This document shows positions 26,600-35,798 of a DNA stretch of 64,000 nucleotides, piece after piece. The DNA comes from Acidobacteriota bacterium (lineage in GTDB: Bacteria > Acidobacteriota > Vicinamibacteria > Vicinamibacterales > CAVVIG01). The stretch lies in NCBI GenBank assembly GCA_020850715.1, contig JADZED010000027.1:124001-188000 (forward strand). The letters run 5' to 3'. The stretch's first letter is position 1; the number at the start of each line of letters is the position of its first letter. The position numbers and the translations under genes were made by a program. Under the pieces are notes generated by a model. That model made no database searches, was not told the origin of the DNA, and saw only the letters and a list, made by a program, of their open reading frames with translations.

Positions 26600-28219
26600 G
26601 TGATCTCATCGAGCGCGCCCTCCGAACGATTCACGCCCGACGAAGCGCGCGCCCTGGCGCCCTACTTCACCAACGTCGATCGCCCGGTGTTCGCGCTCGT
26701 GAACCTGCCCGAGACGGTGAAGGGCGCGCTCTTCGCGCGCTATTCCCGCTCGGCCAGGTCGCTGCGACGGCTCTTCCTCGACGAGTTCCGCGCGCAGGTC
26801 CCGGCGCCGGACGCCGCGGGCGCTCCCCGCGCCGACCAGGTCGGCGCCGCCCGCGCCGACCGGCTCTACGCCCGGATGCTCAACGAGTATGGAGACGACT
26901 CGGTCGCACAGCTCGGATCGGCGCACCTGGCCTGCGAGGGCGTGTCGAACGTCCTGACGAAGGTGCTCGAGCGGGGCCGGCTGATGGCGTACCTCGAGCA
27001 GTCGACGCGCTACGTGCCCTACACCGATCGTCCGGGTGGGGGCTGGAGGTACCGCGTACCGCCTGAAATCGAGCGGTCGCCGCTGCGCGGCGCCTACGTG
27101 CGGACGATGGATGAGGCCTTCGAGACCTATGCGCGGTGGATTCCGGCCATGGAGGCGCACTTCCGCGCGCGGTACCCGAAAGCGGCCGGCGACTCGGACG
27201 CGGTCTATCGTTCCGCGATTCGCGCGAAGGCGCTCGACACGCTGCGCGGCCTGCTCCCCGCCGCCACCACCTCGAACGTCGGGCTGTTCGGCACCGGCCA
27301 GGCCTACGAAGCGCTGCTGCTGCGGATGTTCGCCCACCCGCTCGAAGAGGTGCGCGATCACGCCGGGGCGATGCTCGTCGAGTTGCGGCAGGTCATCCCG
27401 GCCTTTCTCACGCGCGTCGATCAGCCGGATCGCGGCGGGCGCACGATCGACTATCTGACCGGGACGCGCGAGATCTTCGCGCGCGCGAGCGCCGGGCTCG
27501 TCGCCGGTCTCGAAGAGGGCGACGCGAGCGTCGAGGTGGCGCTCACCGATTTCGATCCCGACGGCGAGTCGAAGGTCGTCGCGTCGGCGCTGTATCCGGT
27601 GTGCGACCTGCCGGATGCCGAGATCTCGCGCGCCGTCGGCCGCCTGTCCTCCGACGACCGCGCCGCGCTGCTGCGCGCCTACGCTGGCGCGCGCACGAAC
27701 CGCCGGCAGAAGCCCGGCCGCGCGTTCGAGCGGACGTCGTACCGCTTCGACATCCTCGCCGACTATGGCGCGTTCCGCGATCTCCAGCGCCATCGGCTGC
27801 TGACGCTCGAATGGCAGCCGCTCAGCACGCGCCACGGGTACGTCGAGCCGGCGGCCATCGAGGACGCTGGCGCGCTGGAGGAATGGCGCGCGGCCATGGC
27901 GCGATCGGCGGAGCTGTACGAGTCGCTGGTCGCCGCCGGGCTCGCGCAGGCCGCGCCGTACGCCGTCGTCATGGCGTACCGCGTCCGCTTCTACATGGAG
28001 ATGAACGCCCGCGAGGCGATGCACGTGATCGAGCTCCGGACCTCGCCGCAGGGGCACCCGTCGTACCGGCGCATCTGCCAGCAGATGCACCGGGCGATCG
28101 GCGAGGTGGCCGGCCATCGGGCGATCGCGGCCGCGATGGCGTTCGCCGATCACTCGGAGGTGGAGCTCGAGCGGCTGCAGGCGGAGCGGAGGCTGGAGAG
28201 GAAGCGGGCTAGTCCTTAG
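26600..28219 (+). CDS. double-domain ThyX-like protein
   Basis: A 539-residue protein related to FAD-dependent thymidylate synthase but more than twice the usual ThyX length. The N-terminal half has RGRLMAYLEQSTRYVPY, close to the ThyX signature RHRxxSxNEQSxRY but with Gly for the His and Ala for a Ser. The C-terminal half has QRHRLLTLEWQPLSTRHG, which keeps RHR but not the spacing to the Ser. It thus looks like a tandem duplication with altered active sites, and real thymidylate synthesis is uncertain. GTG start at 26600. It overlaps the convergent def gene by 11 bases. Confidence 0.75.
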   Translation: MISSSAPSERFTPDEARALAPYFTNVDRPVFALVNLPETVKGALFARYSRSARSLRRLFLDEFRAQVPAPDAAGAPRADQVGAARADRLYARMLNEYGDDSVAQLGSAHLACEGVSNVLTKVLERGRLMAYLEQSTRYVPYTDRPGGGWRYRVPPEIERSPLRGAYVRTMDEAFETYARWIPAMEAHFRARYPKAAGDSDAVYRSAIRAKALDTLRGLLPAATTSNVGLFGTGQAYEALLLRMFAHPLEEVRDHAGAMLVELRQVIPAFLTRVDQPDRGGRTIDYLTGTREIFARASAGLVAGLEEGDASVEVALTDFDPDGESKVVASALYPVCDLPDAEISRAVGRLSSDDRAALLRAYAGARTNRRQKPGRAFERTSYRFDILADYGAFRDLQRHRLLTLEWQPLSTRHGYVEPAAIEDAGALEEWRAAMARSAELYESLVAAGLAQAAPYAVVMAYRVRFYMEMNAREAMHVIELRTSPQGHPSYRRICQQMHRAIGEVAGHRAIAAAMAFADHSEVELERLQAERRLERKRASP

Positions 28220-28736
28220 TCCAGTAGCGCGCGTGCTCGTCGAGGAACGTCAGCGACTGGAACGACTTCATCCGATCGAGGAAGAGCACGCCGTCGAGGT
28301 GGTCGTACTCGTGCTGGATGACGCGCGCCGGAAAGTCCTTCGCGTCCAGCTCGATGCGCTCGCCCTTCCGGCCGAGCGCGCGCACCCTCACCGTCCGCGG
28401 CCGCGCGACCCTGCCGCGGATGTCCGGAATGCTGAGGCAGCCCTCCCAATCCTCGATCGCCTCCGATCCGGCCGCGACGATCTCCGGGTTCAGGACGGCC
28501 ACCGGCTCCCCGTCCGCGCCCGACGCGCCCTCCTCGTCGAGCGACGCGACAAAGAGCCTGAGACCCTCGTGCACCTGCGGCGCCGCGAGGCCCACGCCGC
28601 GGTACTCGAACATGGTCTCGATCATGTCGTCGATCAGCTGCTGCACGCGCGGGCTGCCGATCTCGGCGCGATCGAGCGCACGCGCCTTCGCCCGGAGGAC
28701 CGGGTGGCCCATACGCGCGACTTTCAGGATTGCCAT
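28209..28736 (-). CDS. def: peptide deformylase
   Basis: A 175-residue metal-dependent deformylase that removes the N-formyl group from new proteins. All three motifs are present: GVGLAAPQ (about 49-56), EGCLSIP (about 98-104) and IQHEYDHLDG with the two metal His and catalytic Glu (about 140-149). Normal family length. A TATAAT box on the minus strand (28751-28746) lies 9 bases before the ATG. Confidence 0.95.
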   Translation of the reverse strand: MAILKVARMGHPVLRAKARALDRAEIGSPRVQQLIDDMIETMFEYRGVGLAAPQVHEGLRLFVASLDEEGASGADGEPVAVLNPEIVAAGSEAIEDWEGCLSIPDIRGRVARPRTVRVRALGRKGERIELDAKDFPARVIQHEYDHLDGVLFLDRMKSFQSLTFLDEHARYWTKD

Positions 28737-28762
28737 ATCCGCGGAATTATACTTGGTCCGAC
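28737..28762. promoter_or_regulatory. symmetric bidirectional promoter, def / Nudix
   Basis: ATTATACT at 28746-28753 is TATAAT on the minus strand and TATACT on the plus strand; the two hexamers share four bases. Each is exactly 9 bases from its start codon (def ATG at 28736, Nudix GTG at 28763). This is the cleanest example in the window of one element driving two leaderless genes. Confidence 0.65.
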
Positions 28763-29314
28763 GTGGCCGATACGGCTCCGCACCCGCACGACGACGCGCA
28801 TCTCTACCGGTTCTGTCCGCGCTGCGGCGGCGAGCTCGTCCGGCGCACGCTCAGGGCCGCCGAGCCCGCGCGGCCGGTGTGCACGCGCTGCGGCTTCGTG
28901 TTCTACATCGATCCCAAGATCGCCGTGGGCACCATCATCCGCACCGCGGCGCAGCGGCTCGTGCTCGTGCGCCGGGCGATCGAACCCGGCTACGGCAAGT
29001 GGGTGTTTCCCGGCGGCTACGTCGATCGCGGCGAGACGCTGACGGCGGCCGCGGTCCGCGAAGCGCGGGAGGAGTGCGGGCTCGATGTCCGCCTGAACGG
29101 GCTCGTCAACATCTACTCGTACGCGGGGCGCGCGCCGGTGATCGTGGTGTATGCCGCGGTCGCGCTGGGCGGCACGCTGTGCCCGGACGAGGAGTGTCTG
29201 GAAACGGCCGAGTTCGCGGCGGACGCGCTGCCGTGGCACGAGCTCGCCTTCGACAGCACGCACGAGGGGCTGCGCGACTATCTCGCGGGACTCCTGCACC
29301 CGCTGCAGCACTGA
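28763..29314 (+). CDS. Nudix hydrolase with N-terminal zinc ribbon
   Basis: A 183-residue protein. A zinc ribbon (CPRCGG ... CTRCG, about residues 18-45) precedes a Nudix domain whose box GGYVDRGETLTAAAVREARE continues into ECGLDV, giving the full GX5EX7REUXEEXGU pattern. It resembles NudC-like or ADP-ribose/NADH pyrophosphatases; the exact substrate is not clear. GTG start, chosen because of the TATACT box 9 bases upstream and because the open frame before it includes the promoter. Confidence 0.85.
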   Translation: MADTAPHPHDDAHLYRFCPRCGGELVRRTLRAAEPARPVCTRCGFVFYIDPKIAVGTIIRTAAQRLVLVRRAIEPGYGKWVFPGGYVDRGETLTAAAVREAREECGLDVRLNGLVNIYSYAGRAPVIVVYAAVALGGTLCPDEECLETAEFAADALPWHELAFDSTHEGLRDYLAGLLHPLQH

Positions 29315-29390
29315 CAGGCCGGCGGGGCGGAGCAGCCGTGGCAGGCGGGACTGGCAGCGGCGTGCGAGTCCCGCCCTTGCGGCCCGGTCC

Positions 29391-30461
29391 CTACGCTACC
29401 GTGACGTCGCGATTCAGGTACACGTCCTGGATCGCGTGCAGCAGCCGCACGCCGTCGTTCATCGGCCGCTGGAACGCCTTGCGGCCCGAGATGAGCCCCA
29501 TCCCGCCGGCGCGCTTGTTGATGACGGAGGTGCGCACCGCCTCCTTGAGATCGCTCTCGCCGGACGAGGCGCCGCCCGAGTTGATGAGTCCGGCGCGCCC
29601 CATATAGCAGTTGGCCACCTGGTAACGCGTCAGGTCGATCGGGTGATCGGTGGTGAGATCGCTGTAGACCTTCCGGCTGGTCTTGCCGAAGTTCAGCGCG
29701 TTGTAGCCGCCTTTGCACTCCGTCAGCTTCTGCTTGATGATGTCGGCCTCGATCGTCACGCCGAGGTGGTTGGCCTGGCCGGTGAGATCCGCGGCGAGAT
29801 GGTAGTCGGCCTCCTTCGTCTTGAAGGCGCCGTTCCGGAGATAGCACCACAGGATCGTGCACATCCCGAGCTCGTGCGCCTGCTGGAACGCCGCGGTCAC
29901 TTCCTGGATCTGCCGCTTCGACTCCTCCGACCCGAAGTAGATCGTCGCGCCGACGCCGGTCGCGCCCATCTCGAACGCCTGCCGGACGCTGGCGAACCCG
30001 ATCTGATCGTAGCTGTTCGGGTAGGAGAGGAACTCGTTGTGGTTGATCTTGAGGATGAAGGGAATCCGGTGGGCGTAGCGCCGCGCGGTCGCGCCGAGCA
30101 CGCCGAGCGTCGACGTCACCGCGTTGCAGCCCCCTTCGATCGCGAGGCGGACGATGTTCTCGGGATCGAAGTACATCGGGTTGGGCGCGAAGGAGGCGCC
30201 GGCTGAGTGCTCCACGCCCTGATCGACCGGCAGGATCGAGAGATAGCCGCTGCCGGCCAGGCGGCCGTGGTCGAACAGCGTCTGGAGGCTTCGCAGCACG
30301 CGCGTCGGCCGGTCCGACGCGCCCCAGGCCCGTTCGACGTAGTCGGGACCCGGCAGCAGCAGCATCTGCTTCGGCACCGTCTTGCACTGGTGCTGCAGGA
30401 GCGGCGCGGCGTCGCCGCCGAGAATCTGCTCGAGATTAGTGCTCAATTCCTGAACCGCCAT
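29391..30461 (-). CDS. fbaB: class I fructose-bisphosphate aldolase (DhnA type)
   Basis: A 356-residue aldolase of the FbaB/DhnA family, close to the usual 350. The Schiff-base lysine region is [11 protein letters not shown], and [16 protein letters not shown] and [12 protein letters not shown] are typical substrate-site stretches. It splits or forms fructose 1,6-bisphosphate in glycolysis and gluconeogenesis. The ATG at 30461 has GGGAGG five bases upstream. The start lies inside the last codons of thiI (26-base overlap), so it is the last gene of the hpnC-hpnD-hpnE-thiI operon. Confidence 0.92.
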   Translation of the reverse strand: MAVQELSTNLEQILGGDAAPLLQHQCKTVPKQMLLLPGPDYVERAWGASDRPTRVLRSLQTLFDHGRLAGSGYLSILPVDQGVEHSAGASFAPNPMYFDPENIVRLAIEGGCNAVTSTLGVLGATARRYAHRIPFILKINHNEFLSYPNSYDQIGFASVRQAFEMGATGVGATIYFGSEESKRQIQEVTAAFQQAHELGMCTILWCYLRNGAFKTKEADYHLAADLTGQANHLGVTIEADIIKQKLTECKGGYNALNFGKTSRKVYSDLTTDHPIDLTRYQVANCYMGRAGLINSGGASSGESDLKEAVRTSVINKRAGGMGLISGRKAFQRPMNDGVRLLHAIQDVYLNRDVTVA

Positions 30462-31647
30462 GGCTGCCTCCCGGCGCATATTTTATCATCGGAAACTCGA
30501 GCTCCTCGACGGCGGCGCCCTCCACGGCGGCCTCGACCATCGCTTCGATCGGCAGCGCGCGCTCGGCCGCCTCGATCCGCTCGAGGCTGACCCGCGTCGC
30601 GGGGTGCCGCGGCGTGAACAGCTGGCAGCAGTCCTGATCGGGCACGATCGAGATCGAGTGCGTGCCGATACGCCGCGCCTCGGCGATGATCTCGTCCTTG
30701 TCGAGGCCGACGAGCGGACGCAGGATCTCGAGCCCCGACGCCTGCGCGATCGCCGTGAGGTTCTCGAGCGTCTGGGAGGCGACCTGTCCGACGACCTCGC
30801 CCGTCACCAGCGCGCGCGCGCGCCACGCGCGCGCCAGCTTCTCGGCAATCCGCAGCATCAGCCGCCGGTAGAGCACGACCCGCAGCGGCGGCGGGGCCAG
30901 CAGGACGACCTGCTGCTGCAGCTCGCCGAAGGGGACGAGCACCAGCCGGGACCGGAGCTGCGACCGCGTGAGCAGCGCGGCGATCTCGCGGACCTTCTCC
31001 TGCGACGCGCGCGACAGGATCGGGTAGCTGTGGAAGTGGATCAGCAGCACACGGCAGCCGCGCCGCATCATCCGGTACGCCGCGACCGGCGAATCGAACC
31101 CGCCCGACAGCAGGCAGGCGACGCGCCCGCCGGTCCCGGTCGGCAGGCCGCCGGCGCCCGGTGCCTTGCCGAAATAGTAGAACGCGTGGTCCATCATCAG
31201 CTCGACGAACACCTCGAGCTCGGGTCCGGCCAGGTCCACGCGCCACCCGGTCGCCTGCTTGATCAGGCCGCCCACGTGGCGCTCGATCTGCGGCGAGGTG
31301 AGCGGGAAGCTCTTGTCGGCGCGGCGGGCCGACACGCGGAACGACGCGGGACGCCGATCTCCCAGGTCGGCCAGAATCGCCGCGGCCATCCCGCCGGGAT
31401 CGCGCGGCGCCCTCCCCGCATACGAGTAGTTCGCAATCCCGAACACGCGCGCGATGCGATCGCCCGCCTCCTGCGGCTCCGCCCCCGGGCGCAGCTCGAT
31501 CTCGATCCGGCCCATCGCATGGCGCACGGACCGCACGTCGAGGCCGCCGAGCGCGGCGCGCAGGTTCCGCACCAGGTGCCGGATGAACCAGGGGCGGTTG
31601 TTCCCCTTGAGCGCGAGCTCCTTGTAGTGGACGACGATCGCGTTCAT
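30436..31647 (-). CDS. thiI: tRNA 4-thiouridine synthetase ThiI
   Basis: A 403-residue protein. A ferredoxin-like/THUMP region covers about residues 60-165, then the PP-loop [15 protein letters not shown] (about 178-192) adenylates U8 of tRNA. The rhodanese domain of long ThiI proteins is missing, the common short form; a Cys pair in [10 protein letters not shown] is where the family has its catalytic-loop Cys. It also supplies sulfur for thiazole synthesis in some bacteria. The start overlaps the hpnE stop by four bases (ATGA). Confidence 0.9.
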   Translation of the reverse strand: MNAIVVHYKELALKGNNRPWFIRHLVRNLRAALGGLDVRSVRHAMGRIEIELRPGAEPQEAGDRIARVFGIANYSYAGRAPRDPGGMAAAILADLGDRRPASFRVSARRADKSFPLTSPQIERHVGGLIKQATGWRVDLAGPELEVFVELMMDHAFYYFGKAPGAGGLPTGTGGRVACLLSGGFDSPVAAYRMMRRGCRVLLIHFHSYPILSRASQEKVREIAALLTRSQLRSRLVLVPFGELQQQVVLLAPPPLRVVLYRRLMLRIAEKLARAWRARALVTGEVVGQVASQTLENLTAIAQASGLEILRPLVGLDKDEIIAEARRIGTHSISIVPDQDCCQLFTPRHPATRVSLERIEAAERALPIEAMVEAAVEGAAVEELEFPMIKYAPGGSHGGSGIEH

Positions 31648-33005
31648 GTGTCGGACGTCAGGAGGGCGTGGGCCGCCATGTGGCCGCTGCGCACCGCGCT
31701 CTCGATCGTAGCCGGCAGGCCGGTGTCGATCCAGTCGCCCGCGAGGTAGAGCCCGCGCACGCCGGTACGGGTGCCGGGCCGCGCCGGTTGCCCAGGCGCG
31801 ACCGAGAACGCAGCGTTCGGTTCGCGGATCACCGTCCCGCGCAGCAGCCGCGCGGCGCGCACCGCAGGCAGCGCCTCCAGCATCTCGCGGTGGGCGATCC
31901 GGACGAGCTCGTCGTTGCTCAGGCGAAGCGCCGAGACGGCGCCGCTCGACACGAGCGACAGATGCGACGCGCCGCCCTCGAACACCACGCTCTTGTCGAA
32001 CGCCCACTGCATGACGCGCCCGGGCAGCCCGACAAACGGCTCGTCGGCGACTCTCCGATCGAACCACAGATTCACCGTGACGATCGGCGTGGCCTCGGTC
32101 CGGCGCGCCCGGTCGAAGACCTCCGCCAGTGCCGCCGGCGGACGCTCGAAGAGATCGGGCAGGGCGAACCAGGGCACCGCCGCGATCGCGCGCGGCGCGC
32201 GCCACGTCTGCTGCGCCCCGACGGCGGCAATCATGCCGTCGCCGTCGATCCGGAGTCTGACGGCGGCGCCGGTGACGACCTGGCCCGCGCTCCGCTCGAT
32301 GTACTGGCGGGCCGGCTCCGCATACATCAGGTGCAGCGGCCGCGTCGGCAGCACGAGGGCCGCCGCGCCGGCGTCCGACCCGAACGCCTCGGCGAGCACG
32401 CGCGCGAAGACCGGCGCCGCGGCCTGCCGTGGCGACTGGTTGAGCGCCGCGAGGGCGAGCGGCTCCCAGAGCAGCTCCCGCAGCCTCGGCGTCTGGCCGT
32501 TGCGGATCAGCCAGTTCTCCACGGTCTCGCCCGGCGAGGCCGCGATGGTGCGGGACCCGGGGCGCATCGCCTGCCGCGCCAGCCGCAGCGGCGCCGCCAT
32601 CTTCAGCGCCGCCAGGCGATCGCGCCACGCGAGCGCCTCCCATTCGAGCAGGCCCGCCAGCAGGTGGAACGGCGCCGGCAGATCCGCGCACTGCAGGCGC
32701 GAACGGCGGCCGCGGGTGTCGACGATCGGCACCGTCAGCACACGCTGCGCGCGCACGTGGTCGCCGGCGCCGATCTCCTGCAGGAACGCCAGCGTCGCCG
32801 TGTAGCAGCCGAGCAGCACGTGCTGGCCGTTGTCGACCAGCTCGCCCGTCTCGCGATCGGGAAACGCGGTGGCGCGCCCGCCGAGCCGCGCGCTCGCCTC
32901 GAGCACCAGCACCGCCTTGCCGGCCCGCGCGAGGCGGACCGCCGCGCTCAGGCCGGCGCACCCGGCGCCGACGACGATCGCGTCGGGCGCGCTCAGGAGG
33001 GCCAT
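31644..33005 (-). CDS. hpnE: hydroxysqualene dehydroxylase
   Basis: A 453-residue FAD amine-oxidase-like enzyme. The dinucleotide loop is AIVVGAGCAGLSAAVRLA near the N-terminus and the FAD-contact motif GLYLAGDWIDTGLPATIE is near the C-terminus. HpnE reduces hydroxysqualene to squalene, the third step after HpnC and HpnD. I chose the ATG at 33005; another ATG two codons earlier is possible, and GAGGG lies upstream. It overlaps hpnD by 13 bases. Confidence 0.9.
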   Translation of the reverse strand: MALLSAPDAIVVGAGCAGLSAAVRLARAGKAVLVLEASARLGGRATAFPDRETGELVDNGQHVLLGCYTATLAFLQEIGAGDHVRAQRVLTVPIVDTRGRRSRLQCADLPAPFHLLAGLLEWEALAWRDRLAALKMAAPLRLARQAMRPGSRTIAASPGETVENWLIRNGQTPRLRELLWEPLALAALNQSPRQAAAPVFARVLAEAFGSDAGAAALVLPTRPLHLMYAEPARQYIERSAGQVVTGAAVRLRIDGDGMIAAVGAQQTWRAPRAIAAVPWFALPDLFERPPAALAEVFDRARRTEATPIVTVNLWFDRRVADEPFVGLPGRVMQWAFDKSVVFEGGASHLSLVSSGAVSALRLSNDELVRIAHREMLEALPAVRAARLLRGTVIREPNAAFSVAPGQPARPGTRTGVRGLYLAGDWIDTGLPATIESAVRSGHMAAHALLTSDT

Positions 33006-33808
33006 ACCCATTCCCTCAGCGCAATCGCCGCCTGCCGCGCACGCGGCACGCGGACGCGCGTCGTGAACACGTCGTAGCCGCCGCGCTCGACGCGCCGCAA
33101 GGTCTCGAGATATACCGCACGCATGATCGCGGCGGAGGTGAGCCGGCGCCGCTCCGCGCGCGGCATCGCCCGGTCCGCGCGCGCGTAGAAGTCGCGGGCG
33201 CGCCCGCACTCGAGCTCGAGCAGGCGGCGCACCGCCGGCGTCACCCGGCCGGCGCGCAGATCCTCGATCCTGCAGCCGCACGCCGCCAGGTCCTCGAGCG
33301 GAAGATACACCCGGCCGCGCTCGAGATCGCCGCCGACATCCCGGATGATGTTGGTCAGCTGCAGCGCGACGCCGAGGTTCAGTGCGTACTCGCGTGCCTG
33401 TGCGCTGCGGCATCCGAAGATGCTGATGCAGATCATGCCGACCGCCGACGCCACGCGCCGGCAGTACTCGAAGAGCTCGTCGAACGTCCGGTACCGCGAC
33501 CGGTCCAGGTCCATCGCCACGCCGTCGATGACGTCCTCGAAGGCCTGGCGCGGCAGGTCGAAGCGGCCGATGAACGGACCCAGGGCGCGGCCCTGCCGCG
33601 TCGACGCCGGCGCGCCCTCATAGCAGCGCGCCAGCTCCGCGCGCCAGAACGCCACCGCCTCCCGTCCCGATGGGCCGAGGTTCGCCTCGGGCGCCTCGTC
33701 GACCGCATCGTCCACCGCGCGGCAGAAGTCCCAGACGGCGCCAATCGCGCGGCGCTGGTCCGGCGGGAGCACGAGGAAGGCATAGTAGAACGAGGTCTTG
33801 CGGGCCAT
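32993..33808 (-). CDS. hpnD: presqualene diphosphate synthase
   Basis: A 271-residue trans-isoprenyl (squalene/phytoene synthase) enzyme. Both Asp-rich motifs are visible: DFCRAVDDAVDEAPE (about 27-41) and LQLTNIIRDVGGDLERGR (about 158-175). It condenses two farnesyl diphosphates to presqualene diphosphate. It begins at the last base of the hpnC stop (TGATG). Confidence 0.92.
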   Translation of the reverse strand: MARKTSFYYAFLVLPPDQRRAIGAVWDFCRAVDDAVDEAPEANLGPSGREAVAFWRAELARCYEGAPASTRQGRALGPFIGRFDLPRQAFEDVIDGVAMDLDRSRYRTFDELFEYCRRVASAVGMICISIFGCRSAQAREYALNLGVALQLTNIIRDVGGDLERGRVYLPLEDLAACGCRIEDLRAGRVTPAVRRLLELECGRARDFYARADRAMPRAERRRLTSAAIMRAVYLETLRRVERGGYDVFTTRVRVPRARQAAIALREWVWPS

Positions 33809-34707
33809 CAGGCGGCCCCCTTCCAGCGCATCGCCCGCCAGAGCAGCCGGGGCGCGTCGGTCTTCGCGAGCACGGGGCGGATGCGCAGGAGATCGGCGCG
33901 GCCGCGCGCCACCCGGTCGAGGATCAGGACGCCGCCGACCCAGGTCGCGCGCAGCTCGAGGCCGAGCCGTCCCCCGATCGCCTGGCACACGGCGCGCCCA
34001 TCGTCGAACTGCCGGCGCGTCACCTCGACGCAGCACGCGATGGCCTCGGCCCACGCCGGCGTCAGCCGGCCCTCCGACAGGTCCGCCTCGCGGGCGCCGC
34101 AGGCGTCCTGCACCTCGCGCGGCACGTACAGGCGCCCGGCGCGCCAGTCCAGGCCGAAGTCCTGCCAGAAGTTGGTGAGCTGCAGCGCGGTGCACACGGC
34201 ATCCGACGATCGATCGAGCGCCTGATTGCGATAGCCGGCGATCCGCAGGACGAGGCGGCCGACCGGATTGGCCGATCGCCGGCAGTAGTCGAAGATGCCG
34301 GCCCACGAGGCGTAGCGATCCGTCGTGGTATCCTGGCCGAACGCGCTGATCAGATCGTCGAACAGCTCGAGCGGCAGGTCGAGCTCGCGGATCGAGTGTG
34401 CGAGCGCGCCCAGCATCAGGTCGTCGCGGCCCGCGGCCGGGTCGTCGATCGGCGGCCGGTCCACCGCGTCGTGCAGCCGGCGCTGCCACGCCGCCAGCGC
34501 GGACTGCCGCTCGGCCGCCGGCGCGCACCCCAGGTCGGCCATGTCGTCTGCGACGCGTGCGAACGCATAGACGGCGGCGACGTGCGGACGCATCGAGGGC
34601 GGCAGCAGCCGCGAGGCGACCGGGAAGTTCTCGTAGTGCGAGCGTGCGAGCGCGCGGCACGCCGCGTATGCGCGGGCGAGCGGCGCCGAGCCGTCTGACG
34701 GGACCAT
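33808..34707 (-). CDS. hpnC: hydroxysqualene synthase
   Basis: A 299-residue homologue of HpnD with Asp motifs YAFARVADDMADLG (about 48-61) and LQLTNFWQDFGLDWRAGR (about 175-192). It turns presqualene diphosphate into hydroxysqualene. The order hpnC-hpnD-hpnE gives squalene for hopanoids or other triterpenes; no squalene-hopene cyclase lies in this window. The ATG at 34707 follows a short leader from a sigma-70-like promoter at 34721-34750. Confidence 0.92.
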   Translation of the reverse strand: MVPSDGSAPLARAYAACRALARSHYENFPVASRLLPPSMRPHVAAVYAFARVADDMADLGCAPAAERQSALAAWQRRLHDAVDRPPIDDPAAGRDDLMLGALAHSIRELDLPLELFDDLISAFGQDTTTDRYASWAGIFDYCRRSANPVGRLVLRIAGYRNQALDRSSDAVCTALQLTNFWQDFGLDWRAGRLYVPREVQDACGAREADLSEGRLTPAWAEAIACCVEVTRRQFDDGRAVCQAIGGRLGLELRATWVGGVLILDRVARGRADLLRIRPVLAKTDAPRLLWRAMRWKGAA

Positions 34708-34720
34708 CGAGTGACGGACG

Positions 34721-34750
34721 AGTATCCCACCACGCCTTTCCCGCTGTCAC
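34721..34750 (-). promoter_or_regulatory. sigma-70-like promoter of the hpn operon
   Basis: On the minus strand GTGACA (34750-34745) and GATACT (34726-34721) are 18 bases apart. Transcription would begin 6-8 bases before the hpnC ATG. The -35 box ends two bases from the ATG of the divergent gene at 34752. Confidence 0.55.
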
Positions 34751-34751
34751 C

Positions 34752-35279
34752 ATGCGCGACCTGCTGGCCGGCCTAGTCGCCCTGCTGCTGCTCGGGGCGG
34801 CCGCGAGCCTCGCCACGACGCTGCACGACGTCCGCCAGCGGCGCCGGCGCCGGTTCGAGGCGGAGCGGGCGCGCGGCCGCGCGGTCGTGGCGGAGGTGCC
34901 CACCGGCGAAGATCTCGTCCTGGTGACCGAAGACGAGGACGGCTTCTACTACGGCGGCCAGGCGGTCGCCAAGCACGACATCGCCCTCGTCCGCGTGCTG
35001 ATCAACGGCGCGCCAATCGCGGAGTACGTGTCCCGCCGCCGCGCGCACGAGCGCGCGGCGCGGTCCGCCGGCTTCGAGGATCGGCCCGAGGGGATCGCCG
35101 CCGATCGATGGGACGTGGAGATCGAGGCCTCGGGCGGAACGCTGCGGATCGCGTGCGGCGCGATCCGGGAGCGGGTCTCTCAGGAGCTGGCGCGATCGAT
35201 CTTCGATCGGGTGAAGGCCGCCCTGGAACGCCTGGACGCGCTCACCATTCCGTCTCCGGGATCCGGCGCCGGTGATTGA
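34752..35279 (+). CDS. hypothetical membrane-anchored protein
   Basis: A 175-residue protein I do not recognise. A single TM helix (about residues 3-22) is followed by a very basic stretch (RQRRRRRF) and a soluble, acidic and mixed domain with VLVTEDEDGFYYGG and RWDVEIEASGGTLRIA. It is probably anchored with the bulk in the cytoplasm. The ATG at 34752 is the first codon with a good hydrophobic start. Its last 38 bases overlap the end of the convergent adenosyltransferase gene. Confidence 0.6.
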   Translation: MRDLLAGLVALLLLGAAASLATTLHDVRQRRRRRFEAERARGRAVVAEVPTGEDLVLVTEDEDGFYYGGQAVAKHDIALVRVLINGAPIAEYVSRRRAHERAARSAGFEDRPEGIAADRWDVEIEASGGTLRIACGAIRERVSQELARSIFDRVKAALERLDALTIPSPGSGAGD

Positions 35280-35778
35280 CCGCGCGCGCGAGCACGAACA
35301 GCAGATCCGAGAGCCGGTTCACGTAGCGCACCAGGACGCGATCGACCGGCGGGTCGAGGGCGACGATGCGCCGCTCGGCGCGGCGGCAGACGGCGCGGGC
35401 GACGTGCAGCGCCGCCGCCTCGCCGGCGCCCCCGGCGAGGATGAACTTCCGCAGCGGCGGCAGCTGGCTGTCGAAGAAGTCGATGTGCTGCTCCAGCCGC
35501 TCGACGCCGGGGTCGTCGACGACGGCCTTCTCCACGCGCGGCGCGAGCCGGTCGTGCGGGTCGGCCAGCTGCGCGCCGAGCGCGAACAGGTCGCGCTGCA
35601 CGCGTTCGAGCGCGTCGGCGACGCGGTCGTCGAGATCGCCCGACAGCACCAGCCCGATCCACGCGTTCAGCTCGTCGACCTCGCCGCAGGCGTCGATCCG
35701 CGGATCGTCCTTCCGCACGCGCGCGCCGCCGAACAGCGACGTCTCGCCCGTGTCGCCGGTCTTCGTGTAGATTTTCAA
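35242..35778 (-). CDS. cob(I)yrinic acid a,c-diamide adenosyltransferase, PduO type
   Basis: A 178-residue ATP:cob(I)alamin adenosyltransferase. The N-terminal KIYTKTGDTGETSLFGG binds ATP; GGAGEAAALHVARAVCRRAERR and VRYVNRLSDLLFVLAR complete the trimeric four-helix fold. It makes adenosylcobalamin. I chose the TTG at 35778, which gives the usual KIYTKTGDTG start and has a perfect TATAAT (minus strand, 35794-35789) 10 bases upstream; the longer reading to 35829 covers the mutY start. Confidence 0.9.
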   Translation of the reverse strand: MKIYTKTGDTGETSLFGGARVRKDDPRIDACGEVDELNAWIGLVLSGDLDDRVADALERVQRDLFALGAQLADPHDRLAPRVEKAVVDDPGVERLEQHIDFFDSQLPPLRKFILAGGAGEAAALHVARAVCRRAERRIVALDPPVDRVLVRYVNRLSDLLFVLARAVNHRRRIPETEW

Positions 35779-35798
35779 CGCGCCCCGAATTATACGAG

